Shown here: positions 17,476 through 26,884 of the stretch, one piece after another | Position numbering within the stretch: the stretch's first letter is position 1 | How the letters are laid out: every line of letters begins with the position of its first letter | Assembly: GCA_025062375.1 (NCBI GenBank) | Contig: JANXAG010000005.1 | Span: forward strand, 1 to 64,000 | Direction: 5' to 3' | Length of the DNA stretch: 64,000 nucleotides | DNA from: Anaerolineae bacterium | GTDB lineage: Bacteria; Chloroflexota; Anaerolineae; SpSt-600 | Made by a program: the position numbers and the translations under genes | The notes under the pieces: model-generated | Database searches by the model: none | What the model was told of the DNA's origin: nothing | The model's input: the letters and a program-made list of their open reading frames with translations, nothing else

Positions 17476-18264
17476 TCATCGCAGGTAAACGGGTGCATCA
17501 GGTGCTCTAACATCTATATAGACAGGCCTTATCCCCTCGGCTTCAAGGTGTTCCAAAGTATAGCGGAAGGCTTCAAGGCGCAGTGGCATGAGGGATAAGT
17601 CCAAGCCTAAATATACCGGATAGCCTGCCCTAGCCATGAGGATGAAACCTTCATTGGGGTGATAGTGCAATTCCCCTTCTCTTTCCACCCCAAGCTCTTT
17701 AAGCTTCAGGGCCACTTTAAGAACCACCCAGGAGAGCCTATCGCCCGGGCGCACAGGCCCTCCGGAGTCATCCACAAGGCGGAAGAGGCCCGTTGGCCCC
17801 ACCCTGTTTTCCATAATAACCCCTTCCCGGTCCACCAGGAAAGATCTGCCCCCGCTTATAAGCTCCATCACTGGCTCCCGCTCCTCAACGGTCACCACCA
17901 CTTTCGGGGGAAAGTGGACTGATACGTAGGCCCTTTTAACTTCCGTAATACCTTCAAGCTTTCTCTGACATTGGTCCGAATCCACAAAGAAAATGTGATA
18001 GTATTCAAGCCCACACAGGGCTTTAACCACATCGGAGGTTACAACTTTTCCACCTCTGATTATCACGGGGTAATCGTAGAATTCCCAGGCGAGGCCTGAA
18101 TAGAAGAAAAAGGCCATAATGGAAAGTATAATTCCCACCGCCGCCCACCGATGGGGAGAAAAAGCTTTGAGCCTGGCAGGAGCAAGAGCTATCGGACGGA
18201 TAACATTGCGGTAAAGGAAGTGTCGTCGTTGACGCCTCCTCACCGAGCGGGGAGCCCTCCTCAT
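17476..18264 (-). CDS. ftsQ: Cell division protein FtsQ/DivIB
   Basis: A 262-residue bitopic protein. The first 35 residues are very rich in Arg, then one membrane helix (about 40-58) leads into a POTRA domain and the FtsQ beta domain (VVTVEEREPV and the DREGVIM stretch). It links early and late division proteins. The ATG at 18264 is chosen because GGAGGAAGA precedes it and it overlaps the ddl stop as ATGA. An ATG at 18294 would add 10 residues without a comparable site. Position between ddl and ftsA is standard. Confidence 0.92.
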   Translation of the reverse strand: MRRAPRSVRRRQRRHFLYRNVIRPIALAPARLKAFSPHRWAAVGIILSIMAFFFYSGLAWEFYDYPVIIRGGKVVTSDVVKALCGLEYYHIFFVDSDQCQRKLEGITEVKRAYVSVHFPPKVVVTVEEREPVMELISGGRSFLVDREGVIMENRVGPTGLFRLVDDSGGPVRPGDRLSWVVLKVALKLKELGVEREGELHYHPNEGFILMARAGYPVYLGLDLSLMPLRLEAFRYTLEHLEAEGIRPVYIDVRAPDAPVYLR

Positions 18265-19388
18265 TCTTCCTCCGGCGTGTAGGAAGTTTCGCAACGGCTT
18301 TTGTCTTCAAATCTTTCCAGAGCCAGCTCAATGAGCCTGTCCAGAAGCTCAGGGTAAGGTATTCCGCTGGCCTCCCACATCTTGGGATACATGCTGGTAG
18401 CCGTAAAACCAGGAATTGTGTTTATTTCGTTCACGTAAACCTCACCGGTATCCCGATCCAGGAAGAAATCTACTCTGGCCATTCCAGCACAATCCACTGC
18501 AATAAAGGCTTTTATGGCCAGTTCCTGTATGTAACGGGCGAGGTCTTGGGGAATGGGGGCGGGGATGATAAGATCGCTTTCCCCCGGAATGTACTTGGCT
18601 TTGTAATCGTAAAATTCCCGATGAGGAACCACTTCTCCCGGTATGGAGGCGATGGGGTCGTCATTGCCCAGGACGCTACACTCAATTTCCCGGGCATTTA
18701 TCGCCACCTCCACCAGCATCTTGCGGTCGTACCGAGCGGCAGTTTTGAGGGCTCTTTCCAGCTCTTCCCTGTTCTTGGCCTTGGAAACCCCTACACTGGA
18801 ACCCAGATTGGCAGGTTTAACGAAGCAGGGGTAACCTATTTCCTCTTCCACCCGCTCCAGGATGGGGTAGGGATCCTTCTCCCAGTGCTTGCGCTTTATT
18901 ACCAGATGCTTTACCACCGGCAGGCCGTGGGCCCTGAAAACGGCCTTCATGGTGGGCTTATCCATCCCCACTGCCGAGGCCAGAACCCCCGCTCCTACAT
19001 ACGGTATCCCGGCAAGCTCCAGAAGCCCCTGAACCGTGCCATCTTCACCGTAAGGGCCATGAAGGACAGGAAAAACCACATCCAGCTCCTGAAGTTTCAG
19101 GGTTTTAATGCTTGAGCTTTGTTCTGAAAGGTCTAACCTCATGATGGCCTTTTGAGTTGGGTCTCCCAAAAGAGCCACTGGGACGCTGCTTTCAAGAGCA
19201 TTGGCCTTGAGGGCCTGAAGGGGGTCGCCAAAGGCGATCCATCTGCCTTCCTTGGTTATACCTATCGGGATAATTTCGTATTTGGTCTTGTCCAGGGCAG
19301 CGATGACCGATTGGGCTGAGGCGAGGGAAACTTCGTGCTCCCCGCTTCTTCCCCCAAAGATTACTCCTACCCTTAGCTTTCGGGTCAT
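18261..19388 (-). CDS. ddl: D-alanine--D-alanine ligase
   Basis: A 375-residue ATP-grasp enzyme joining two D-alanines for the peptidoglycan precursor. The N-terminus has [16 protein letters not shown]. The central ATP-grasp fold shows [16 protein letters not shown]. The C-terminal magnesium-binding region reads ARVDFFLD...[12 protein letters not shown]. Length fits the family. It overlaps ftsQ by 4 nt and follows murB by 14 nt, a common dcw arrangement. Confidence 0.97.
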   Translation of the reverse strand: MTRKLRVGVIFGGRSGEHEVSLASAQSVIAALDKTKYEIIPIGITKEGRWIAFGDPLQALKANALESSVPVALLGDPTQKAIMRLDLSEQSSSIKTLKLQELDVVFPVLHGPYGEDGTVQGLLELAGIPYVGAGVLASAVGMDKPTMKAVFRAHGLPVVKHLVIKRKHWEKDPYPILERVEEEIGYPCFVKPANLGSSVGVSKAKNREELERALKTAARYDRKMLVEVAINAREIECSVLGNDDPIASIPGEVVPHREFYDYKAKYIPGESDLIIPAPIPQDLARYIQELAIKAFIAVDCAGMARVDFFLDRDTGEVYVNEINTIPGFTATSMYPKMWEASGIPYPELLDRLIELALERFEDKSRCETSYTPEEE

Positions 19389-19402
19389 TTTCTGCCTCCT
19401 GC

Positions 19403-20302
19403 TTAGCTCCAGGGGAAGTTAAGCCCGATGAATTCTAACTCGGGCTCAAGCTTTATACCAGCTTCTTTGTAAACTCTTTCCACCGCCAGCTCCATAAGGC
19501 GCAGGACATCACAGGCTCTGGCCCGGCCAAGGTTTACGATGAAATTGGCATGGACCGGGGAAAAGCAAGCGTCTCCTATCCTGAAGCCTTTCAGGCCCAC
19601 TTCTTCAATGAGTTTGGCGGCGTAGTGCCCTGGCGGGTTCTTAAAAACGGAGCCGGCGCTGGGTTCCGAAGGCTGCTTTGCCTTTCTCTCCCGATGGTAT
19701 TGAAGCATCTTCTTTTCAAGATCGCTTGCCTCTGCCCTGCTCAGGCTCAACTGGGCCTCAAGGATAACGCTTCCCCTGAGAGGCCCCTTGAAGGCACTGT
19801 GCCGGTAACTGAAGTCCAGTTCCTCCGGCTGGAAAAAGGCCTTCTCACCCCCTTTCAGAAGCACTGTTACCCCTTTCAGTACTTCCGCCATGCATCCTCC
19901 GAAAGCCCCAGCATTCCCTGCGATCGCTCCTCCTATCGTTCCCGGAATCCCTTCAGCCCATTCCAGACCTCCCCAGCCTTTCCTGGCAGTCAAACGAGCA
20001 AGGCGGGCCAGAGGAGCTCCCCCTTCGGCCTTGAGGACGGCCTTCTCGCCTACTTCCTCCAGCTCAAAACTATCGCAGGCGTTGATTATCACAAGGCCCG
20101 GGAACCCTTCATCGGCCACGAGAACGTTGGTCCCCCCGCCCAGGATTACCCAGGGTATTTCCCTCTCCTCAGCCAAGCGCACCCCTTCTTCAAGCTCCCT
20201 CAGGCTTTCAGCTCTGAGGAGGAAGCTGGCTGGTCCTCCTATGCGGAAGGAAGTGTAACGGGCCAGCGGTTCGTTTTTTATAATTTTATCCAGAACCCTC
20301 AT
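19403..20302 (-). CDS. murB: UDP-N-acetylenolpyruvoylglucosamine reductase
   Basis: A 299-residue flavoenzyme that reduces the enolpyruvyl group to make UDP-N-acetylmuramic acid. FAD-binding marks are [10 protein letters not shown] and [12 protein letters not shown] near the N-terminus. The catalytic Ser lies in [10 protein letters not shown] near residue 220, a type IIb (shorter) MurB layout. The ATG at 20302 overlaps the end of murC by 17 nt. The frame could extend to 20368 but would then lie far inside murC. Confidence 0.96.
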   Translation of the reverse strand: MRVLDKIIKNEPLARYTSFRIGGPASFLLRAESLRELEEGVRLAEEREIPWVILGGGTNVLVADEGFPGLVIINACDSFELEEVGEKAVLKAEGGAPLARLARLTARKGWGGLEWAEGIPGTIGGAIAGNAGAFGGCMAEVLKGVTVLLKGGEKAFFQPEELDFSYRHSAFKGPLRGSVILEAQLSLSRAEASDLEKKMLQYHRERKAKQPSEPSAGSVFKNPPGHYAAKLIEEVGLKGFRIGDACFSPVHANFIVNLGRARACDVLRLMELAVERVYKEAGIKLEPELEFIGLNFPWS

Positions 20303-21662
20303 TTCTTCCCGCTCCCCGCAGCCACTCCAGAATCCTTTCTCCAACCTGGTAAACATCTCCAGCCCCAAGGGTTATAAGCACAGAGCCCGGTTTGAGGTGT
20401 TCTTGAAGGTAATAGACTGCCGCTTCCAGCGAACCGATGTATCGGGCGTCGGGATGGTCCATTAAAACCAGAATATCTCTGGAAGATATCCCCAGGTCGT
20501 CTTTTTCCCGGGCGGCGTAAATGTCGCAGAGGATAACGTGATCGGCCTGAGAGAAGCTGACAGCAAATTCTTCCAATAGCGCTTTGGTCCGGGAATAAGT
20601 GTGCGGCTGGAAGACTGCCCAGAGTTCTCTCCCGGGGAACCGTTCCCTGGCTGCAGCCAGAGTGACCTGAATCTCGGTTGGGTGATGGGCATAATCGTCC
20701 ACCACGATGATGCCTTTCTCCTGGCCTTTAATTTCAAAACGTCTCTTCAAGCCCTGGAAGGAGCTTAAAGCTAACCCGGATAGTTCCGGGTCTACCCCCA
20801 GATAATGGCAGGCAGCGATGGCACCCAGAGCATTTTTAACGTTCTGCAGGCCAGGTATCGCCAGGCTGAAAGGCCCCCACTTTTTATCGCCTGTCTTAAC
20901 CACATAGCTGCGACCACCGCTTTCGCTTAAGCTCAGGGGTTCCGCCTGCCACAGGTTGCTGGCTTTAAAGCCGTAGGTAATAGCAGGTTTCTTTGCTTTA
21001 ACCAGGATCTCCATTACATTTTCCTCATCTCCGCACCCCAGAATGAACCCCCCGGCTTCCACCCGGTTGAGAAATTCCACATAAGCTTCCTTCATGGAAT
21101 CAAAGCTGGGGTAGCAATCGGGATGATCCATCTCCACAGCCGTAATCAAAGCCAAGAAGGGCTTAAGCCCGAGGAAGGTATGGTCGTATTCATCGGCTTC
21201 AATGACGAAGTACTGGCCCTGGCCATGCCGGGCGTTAAGGTTAGAGCCGGCGAGGATGCCTCCTACTATGAAGGAGGGGGAGAGCCCGGCCTTTTCCAGG
21301 ATTTGAGCGATCATGGCGGTAGTGGTGCTTTTGCCGTGGGTTCCAGCCACAGCCACCACCTTGTAGCCCTGAGTGAGCCAGCCCAAAAATTCCCGTCGTT
21401 TCAGCACCGGGATCCCCTGCTCCAATGCTTCCTGAACCTCGGGGTTATCCGCCGGCACGGCCGAAGAAATAAGGACCATGCCCGCTCCGTAAACATTTTC
21501 CCTTTTATGGCCTGCGAAAACCACAATCCCTTCCCTCGCCAGTTCTTCCATGAGGGGCGAGAAAGTTCTATCGGAGCCGGAAACCTCGTAGCCCCGCCCC
21601 TTTAAAACCCTGGCTATGGCCGAAAGGCCAGCTCCTCCAATTCCCACCAGATGTATCCTCAT
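20286..21662 (-). CDS. murC: UDP-N-acetylmuramate--L-alanine ligase
   Basis: A 458-residue Mur ligase that adds L-alanine to UDP-MurNAc. The N-terminus reads IHLVGIGGAGLSAIA, the ATP loop VAVAGTHGKSTTTAM is near residue 108, and VVDDYAHHPTEI lies near 315, the MurC-specific stretch. Its ATG overlaps the stop of the CvpA-like gene as ATGA. murB overlaps its end. Length is normal. Confidence 0.98.
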   Translation of the reverse strand: MRIHLVGIGGAGLSAIARVLKGRGYEVSGSDRTFSPLMEELAREGIVVFAGHKRENVYGAGMVLISSAVPADNPEVQEALEQGIPVLKRREFLGWLTQGYKVVAVAGTHGKSTTTAMIAQILEKAGLSPSFIVGGILAGSNLNARHGQGQYFVIEADEYDHTFLGLKPFLALITAVEMDHPDCYPSFDSMKEAYVEFLNRVEAGGFILGCGDEENVMEILVKAKKPAITYGFKASNLWQAEPLSLSESGGRSYVVKTGDKKWGPFSLAIPGLQNVKNALGAIAACHYLGVDPELSGLALSSFQGLKRRFEIKGQEKGIIVVDDYAHHPTEIQVTLAAARERFPGRELWAVFQPHTYSRTKALLEEFAVSFSQADHVILCDIYAAREKDDLGISSRDILVLMDHPDARYIGSLEAAVYYLQEHLKPGSVLITLGAGDVYQVGERILEWLRGAGRNEGSG

Positions 21663-22246
21663 GTGAACGCCACGAAGATAAAGATGAGCAAAATGGCCAT
21701 AATACCGTAAAGCACCAGGCCTTTGAAAAAGTTAGCTGGAAGATATTTAATCATTTGTTCCGCTGTGCTGCTTAATGGCCCGCTCCACATGCCCGGTGGG
21801 AGCGGGTAATTGGCCTGGTGCAAGTAATACCATATGGTGCCAGCTATGAGGTAACCGTTAAAAAGCCCTACCAGGAAACCCAAAATAGCTTCCTGACACC
21901 CAACTCTGGCTCTCTGAAATAAACCTCTGGCCTGCACCATACCCCTCATAGCAGTGGGCCCGTAATAGCCGAAGAAGGTAACCATCCCCAGGACGGATAA
22001 GTTCACTACCAGTTGAATGACAGGATCAGTAGCCGGTCGCCGGTATAACTGGGCTACAAATTGCGTCAGGATAAAGACCTTGGTTTCGGGTGGAGCTCCC
22101 GGGGGCGTTATAACCAGGTTGTTAATGATGAAGATGGCTACTATTATGCTGGCGGTAGCAACAAGTTCTCTCATCCAGCCCCGGGCCATCCCTATTATTC
22201 CGAACAAGAAAATCAGACTTATGAATATAACTTCAATTGCAATCAT
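21659..22246 (-). CDS. CvpA-like membrane protein inside the dcw cluster
   Basis: A 195-residue membrane protein with about five hydrophobic segments. The N-terminus FGIIGMARGWMRELVATAS and the later segment around LGFLVGLFNGYLIAG resemble the CvpA (colicin V production) family, whose members often have R-G-W/F near the first helix and a G-rich fourth helix. The biochemical role of CvpA is unclear, and links to envelope stress and division have been reported. It overlaps murG by 14 nt and murC by 4 nt, so it is a fixed member of this operon. The family call is moderate. Confidence 0.65.
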   Translation of the reverse strand: MIAIEVIFISLIFLFGIIGMARGWMRELVATASIIVAIFIINNLVITPPGAPPETKVFILTQFVAQLYRRPATDPVIQLVVNLSVLGMVTFFGYYGPTAMRGMVQARGLFQRARVGCQEAILGFLVGLFNGYLIAGTIWYYLHQANYPLPPGMWSGPLSSTAEQMIKYLPANFFKGLVLYGIMAILLIFIFVAFT

Positions 22247-23351
22247 CTTGCCTGCGCCTTTTCTGGGAAGCTGCTAAGGCCATTGCCCTCAAAAGTTCAG
22301 TCAGTTTCTCCGCAGCTCTGGGCGAAGCGAGGGCCTGAGCTTTTTCCCTCATCATCCTGAGCCGCTCATCGTCCTTCAATATGCTTAGGATTGCGGGAAG
22401 AAAAGCTTTCCCCAGTTCGGAATCCGGGATCACTAAAGCGGCTCCCTTCTCCTCCAGGAACCTGGCGTTCTTTTCCTGATGAGCACCTGCGTAGGGGTAA
22501 GGGATCAGCACAGCTGGCTTGCCCAGAGCTGGAAATTCTCCAAGAGTGGCGGCTCCTGCCCTCGAAACCACCAGGTCAGCCACAGTAAGGGCTAAACCCA
22601 TTTCCTGATGAAGGTATGGGAAAACTTTGTAGCGCTTCCTTTTGTGAGGTGGAAGGGAGCTTTCAACAGCCCTCATCTCTTCGTAATCCTGATAGCCCGA
22701 AATGTGAAGGACCTGACAAAAGTCCAGGAGAGCCTCAAGGGAATTAACCAGCGCCCTGTTTATGCTTCTGGCCCCTCTGCTCCCTCCGAAAACCAACACT
22801 GTTTTCAGCCCATTTTCCAGGCCGAAAAACCTCCTGCCTTCCTCTACGGTAGCCTCCAGCAATTCCTTCCGCACCGGATATCCCGTCACCACTGCTTTTT
22901 CCGGTGGGAAAAACCTCAGCACTTCCGGGAAAGTGACAGCTACCCTGGATGCCAGGAAGGAAAGAAACCGCACTGCTAGGCCAGGTTCCAGGTCCGGAAG
23001 GTATATAAGGGAAGGGATTCCCTGAAGCCTTCCGGCCAGAACTACTGGCACAGAAACATACCCTCCCGTAGCGAAAATTGCATGAGGTGAAAATTCTCTT
23101 AAGATTTTCCAGGCCTCCCAAATACCTCTCATAACTTTCATGAGGTTCAAGACCTGGCGCAGCGGGTTCATTCCCCGGAAAGGGGCTGATGAAACTTCCC
23201 GGAAGGGCAAGCCCCACCGGGAAACTATCTTTTGCTCGAGGCCCGATGCGGTCCCCACATACAGGATCTGGCTATCTTTTAGCCTTTCGGCCACAGCGAG
23301 GGCGGGATAGACGTGGCCTCCTGTCCCCCCTCCGGTAATTATAAACCGCAT
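22233..23351 (-). CDS. murG: UDP-GlcNAc--lipid I N-acetylglucosaminyltransferase
   Basis: A 372-residue GT28 transferase making lipid II on the cytoplasmic face. The N-terminus has GGGTGGHVYPALA, the middle VFGGSRGARSIN, and the donor site VSRAGAATLGEFPALGKP near residue 265. The ATG at 23351 has GAGGAAAGA just upstream although it lies 80 nt inside ftsW. The C-terminal tail is basic. ftsW next to murG is the usual dcw order. Confidence 0.97.
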   Translation of the reverse strand: MRFIITGGGTGGHVYPALAVAERLKDSQILYVGTASGLEQKIVSRWGLPFREVSSAPFRGMNPLRQVLNLMKVMRGIWEAWKILREFSPHAIFATGGYVSVPVVLAGRLQGIPSLIYLPDLEPGLAVRFLSFLASRVAVTFPEVLRFFPPEKAVVTGYPVRKELLEATVEEGRRFFGLENGLKTVLVFGGSRGARSINRALVNSLEALLDFCQVLHISGYQDYEEMRAVESSLPPHKRKRYKVFPYLHQEMGLALTVADLVVSRAGAATLGEFPALGKPAVLIPYPYAGAHQEKNARFLEEKGAALVIPDSELGKAFLPAILSILKDDERLRMMREKAQALASPRAAEKLTELLRAMALAASQKRRRQDDCN

Positions 23352-24471
23352 TCTTTCCTCCTATTTTCTCTCCCGCTGAGATGCTCATGAGAAGGCCAAT
23401 TCCCGCCATGGAAGCAACCATGGAAGATCCCCCCAGGCTCACGAAAGGAAACCCCATACCGGTCATAGGCATGAGGCCGATAAGGCTTGCCATGTGGATA
23501 AAAGCCTGGAGGGCAAGCCCCCAGCAAAAACCTGAAGCTACGAGTTTGCCAAAGTGATCCTCCGTTCTGGAGGCTATGGAAAGGCCTCTGAAAATCACAA
23601 GGCTCAGCAGAGCTATCACCGCCAGACAACCCACAAATCCCAGCTCCTCCGCCACAAGACACATGACGCCGTCGGATGGAAGGGTTTCCCTTAAAATCGG
23701 GGCTATGGAAGCCTGCCCGAGCCCTTTTCCCCAAAGCCCACCTCTTATAAAAGCTCCAAGAGCGTAGAAGGGTTGCTCATTCATGTATTCAGGGGAAACG
23801 GGTTCACCTCTCAAGAAACGCTGTATCTGCTCCCAGAGGAGAATCCTCTTCTGAGCATAGTGGAAGATACCCATCTGGATTACTGTGATGGCGGCAGCCC
23901 CTCCCATAAGGAGACTACCGGCCCACTGGAAGAAACTGGCGCCCGCTATGAAGAACATGATTACTCCCGTAATGGCTATGAGCGCTGCCATTGATAAATC
24001 GGGCTGGAGGACAACAAGGCCCGTGACACTCCCCACGATCACAGCGAACGGGATAAGGCCTCTGGTAAGGGAGGAAAGGCTTTCGCGCCGGGAAGAAAGC
24101 CAGTGAGCAGCATATATAATGGTGCCAAGCCGGGCAAACTCGCTGGGCTGAAGGGAAAATCCCGCCTGGGTCTGAAAGAGCCAGCGCCCTGTCCCTCTCA
24201 GGTTTACGAGGATCAGGAGGGAAAGGACCGCCAGCATAATAGGGATTGAGAAACGTTTTAGCAGCCGGTAATCCATAAGGGATGTCACCACCATGGCTCC
24301 AAGGCCCGTCAGCAGTCCTAAAAGCTGCTGGATTAAGAAGCGTTCGGGATTCCCAGAGCCTCTAATGGCAAAAAGGTGAATACCAGCGCTGTGCATCATC
24401 ATCAAACTGATGATGGCCAGCAACACCACCGCTGATAGCAGTATGTAATCCAAATGGAACCTATGCCTCAT
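23272..24471 (-). CDS. ftsW: SEDS glycosyltransferase FtsW
   Basis: A 399-residue SEDS protein with about ten membrane helices that polymerises septal peptidoglycan together with FtsI. Marks include LQPSEFARLG near residue 107, LVVLQPDLSMAA, and the C-terminal GMGFPFVSLGGSSM stretch. The final 26 residues, encoded inside murG, form a strongly Arg-rich cytoplasmic tail. RodA is a possible alternative, but the position between murD and murG favours FtsW. Confidence 0.95.
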   Translation of the reverse strand: MRHRFHLDYILLSAVVLLAIISLMMMHSAGIHLFAIRGSGNPERFLIQQLLGLLTGLGAMVVTSLMDYRLLKRFSIPIMLAVLSLLILVNLRGTGRWLFQTQAGFSLQPSEFARLGTIIYAAHWLSSRRESLSSLTRGLIPFAVIVGSVTGLVVLQPDLSMAALIAITGVIMFFIAGASFFQWAGSLLMGGAAAITVIQMGIFHYAQKRILLWEQIQRFLRGEPVSPEYMNEQPFYALGAFIRGGLWGKGLGQASIAPILRETLPSDGVMCLVAEELGFVGCLAVIALLSLVIFRGLSIASRTEDHFGKLVASGFCWGLALQAFIHMASLIGLMPMTGMGFPFVSLGGSSMVASMAGIGLLMSISAGEKIGGKNAVYNYRRGDRRPRLSRPRCGRKAKR

Positions 24472-24483
24472 CCTCGCAACCTT

Positions 24484-25869
24484 CTAGAGCGTGGATACGA
24501 GCTCTTTAAAGCGTTCACCCCTGTGAGCGAAATCTCTGAAAGCGTCAAAGCTTGTCCCCCCAGGTGATAAGAGCACAATTTCCCCGGGCCTCGCCACTTT
24601 AGAGGCTTCTTCAACGGCCTCCTCAAGGGTTGTGCAAATGGAGATTTCAGGATTATCACTGCCGAGGCGAAGGCGAGCTTCCCGCACAGCTCGCTCAATT
24701 TTAGGGGCTGCTTCTCCGAAGATGACCAAATGCCGGACTTTCTTCACTGTAAGCTCTGCCATCTCATCCCAGGGCAGGTTTTTATCCTTCCCCCCAGCCA
24801 GGAGGATTATGGAGCCATCAAAGGAATTCAAGGCCGCCACCACCCTTTCAGGAGAGGTAGCGATAGAGTCGTTGTAATAGCGAACGCCCCGGACTTCTCG
24901 CACAAATTCCAGGCGATGTTCAACCCCTTTGAAGGTTGTGGCCACAGACCTTATGGCCTCAATATCAGCACCGCCTATGAATGCCAGAAGAGAAGCGGCC
25001 AGGACATTGGCCACGTTGTGCCTCCCCAGCATCCTGATTTCCCTGGCCTGACAGATTTCCAGCTCAGTTTCACCTATTTTGAGAAAAAGCCTTTCATCCC
25101 GCAGGAAAGCACCTTCTGGTAGCTCTCTGAGGCTGAAGAACCAGACCTTACCCCTGGCTTCAGAAGCCAGCTCCCGCGAAATGGCATTATCGTAGCCGAA
25201 AACGGCCACCCCCTCCTCTTTCTGATGCAGGAAAATGTTCTTTTTGGCTCCTATGTAATCTTCCATGGAGGGATGGCGGTCCAGGTGGTTGGGAGTTATA
25301 TTGAGCACAGCCGCCACCGGCGGACTTATCGGCTTAAGGCCAAAATCGGACCCGAAGAGTTTGAGCTGAAAGCTTGATAGCTCCATTACAATCCGGTCCT
25401 GAGGCCGGATCTCCCCGAGGTGTTCTATAAGGGGTCTTCCAATGTTCCCACCGACCCAGGTGGGGATTCCGGCCTCTTTCAGCATTTCCCCCGTTACCGC
25501 GGTGGTGGTAGTCTTGCCACTGGAGCCAGTTATGCCAATTATGGTAGCAGGACAAAGCTCACAGAAAAGTCTTGCCTCCCCGCTTACAGGAATCCCTCGT
25601 CTCCTGGCTTCCTGGACGATAGGGATTTCCAGGGGCACTCCGGGGCTTACGAAAAGCACCTCGGTCTCTTCCAGGAGGTCCAGAGGATGGCCTCCCAGAA
25701 CAAAGCGGATCGGAAGGTGAGCAAGGGATATCATTCTATCCTTAAGCTCTTCTTCCCCTTTCAAGTCGCTTACGGTTACTTCGGCACCTCTTTCTGCCAG
25801 GAAGCGAGCGAGGGCGGTCCCTTCCCTTGCCAGGCCTATTACAGTAGCCTTCAAGCCCTCAAATTCCAT
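24484..25869 (-). CDS. murD: UDP-N-acetylmuramoylalanine--D-glutamate ligase
   Basis: A 461-residue Mur ligase that adds D-glutamate. The ATP loop is IIGITGSSGKTTTTA near residue 110. LNITPNHLDRHPSMEDY, typical of MurD, is near 185, and YYNDSIATSPE near 310. It begins 12 nt after mraY ends and stops 12 nt before ftsW. Length and motifs are normal. Confidence 0.97.
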   Translation of the reverse strand: MEFEGLKATVIGLAREGTALARFLAERGAEVTVSDLKGEEELKDRMISLAHLPIRFVLGGHPLDLLEETEVLFVSPGVPLEIPIVQEARRRGIPVSGEARLFCELCPATIIGITGSSGKTTTTAVTGEMLKEAGIPTWVGGNIGRPLIEHLGEIRPQDRIVMELSSFQLKLFGSDFGLKPISPPVAAVLNITPNHLDRHPSMEDYIGAKKNIFLHQKEEGVAVFGYDNAISRELASEARGKVWFFSLRELPEGAFLRDERLFLKIGETELEICQAREIRMLGRHNVANVLAASLLAFIGGADIEAIRSVATTFKGVEHRLEFVREVRGVRYYNDSIATSPERVVAALNSFDGSIILLAGGKDKNLPWDEMAELTVKKVRHLVIFGEAAPKIERAVREARLRLGSDNPEISICTTLEEAVEEASKVARPGEIVLLSPGGTSFDAFRDFAHRGERFKELVSTL

Positions 25870-25881
25870 AAATTCCTCCCC

Positions 25882-26880
25882 TCAAATCAAAGCCAGAGCT
25901 ATCCCCAGCATGGCCATTAAAACGGCTATGAGCCAGAAACGCTGGGTTATGTGAGTTTCGGACCATCCCAGAAGCTCAAAGTGGTGATGGAGGGGGGCCA
26001 TTTTGAAAACTCTTCGGCCCTGGCCATACCGGGATTTTGTGTACTTGAAATAGGCCACCTGGATTATGTCTGAAAGGACTTCAGCCACGAAAATAAAACC
26101 TATTATCGGCAGAAGGAGCCACTGGCCAGTCATCAGAGCCACCACTGCCAGAGTTGCGCCTATAGACAAGGAACCGGTATCTCCCATGAAAAGTTCAGCG
26201 GGGTATGAGTTATACCACAGGAAGGCCAGCAGAGCTCCCACGACCGTGAAGCAAAACCTTGTCAGATATATTTGTCCCTGGAGATAGGCTATAACTCCGT
26301 AAGCGGCGAAGGCCACAGCCGCCACGCTTCCCGCCAGCCCGTCAAGCCCATCTGTAAGGTTAACGGCGTTGGATGTCCCCACTATGATGAACATGGCTAT
26401 GGGTATATACCAGAGCCCGAGGTCTATCATCCTGGGCACTGTGGGGATGGCTACAACCCTGAGGCCGAGGCCATAGTAGATCATGAGGGCTGTGAAAAAG
26501 GCCAATATTACCTGGCCCAGAAACTTGACCCTGGCCCTCAATCCTTCCCCCTTCCTCCGACCCTTTATCCCTTCCCAATCATCAATGGCACCCAATATTC
26601 CGTAGCCCACCATAACGCCCAGGGGCACCAGGATTGAACGCCCCAGGAGGGTCATGCCTAGAAGGCTGAAAAGGTTAAGCATTATGGTGATAAGAAGGAC
26701 GGGGACAATAATCATTATCCCCCCCATGGTGGGGGTGCCCATTTTGCTCATGTGGGAGCTGGGGCCGTCCACTTTTATCATTTTCCCCATCCCGTACTTC
26801 TTCAAAAGCTCAATCAGGGGCCTTCCCCAGATAAAGGCCAGAAGGAAAGAGACCGTTCCAAGAGCCAGAGCGTAGGACAT
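25882..26880 (-). CDS. mraY: Phospho-N-acetylmuramoyl-pentapeptide transferase
   Basis: A 332-residue polytopic enzyme that makes lipid I. The three acidic signatures are present: GAIDDWEGIKG near residue 97, NLTDGLDGLAG near 175, and FMGDTGSLSIG near 235, followed by the HHHFELLGW histidine motif. About ten membrane helices are expected. It sits 4 nt after murF. Confidence 0.98.
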   Translation of the reverse strand: MSYALALGTVSFLLAFIWGRPLIELLKKYGMGKMIKVDGPSSHMSKMGTPTMGGIMIIVPVLLITIMLNLFSLLGMTLLGRSILVPLGVMVGYGILGAIDDWEGIKGRRKGEGLRARVKFLGQVILAFFTALMIYYGLGLRVVAIPTVPRMIDLGLWYIPIAMFIIVGTSNAVNLTDGLDGLAGSVAAVAFAAYGVIAYLQGQIYLTRFCFTVVGALLAFLWYNSYPAELFMGDTGSLSIGATLAVVALMTGQWLLLPIIGFIFVAEVLSDIIQVAYFKYTKSRYGQGRRVFKMAPLHHHFELLGWSETHITQRFWLIAVLMAMLGIALALI

Positions 26881-26884
26881 TTCG

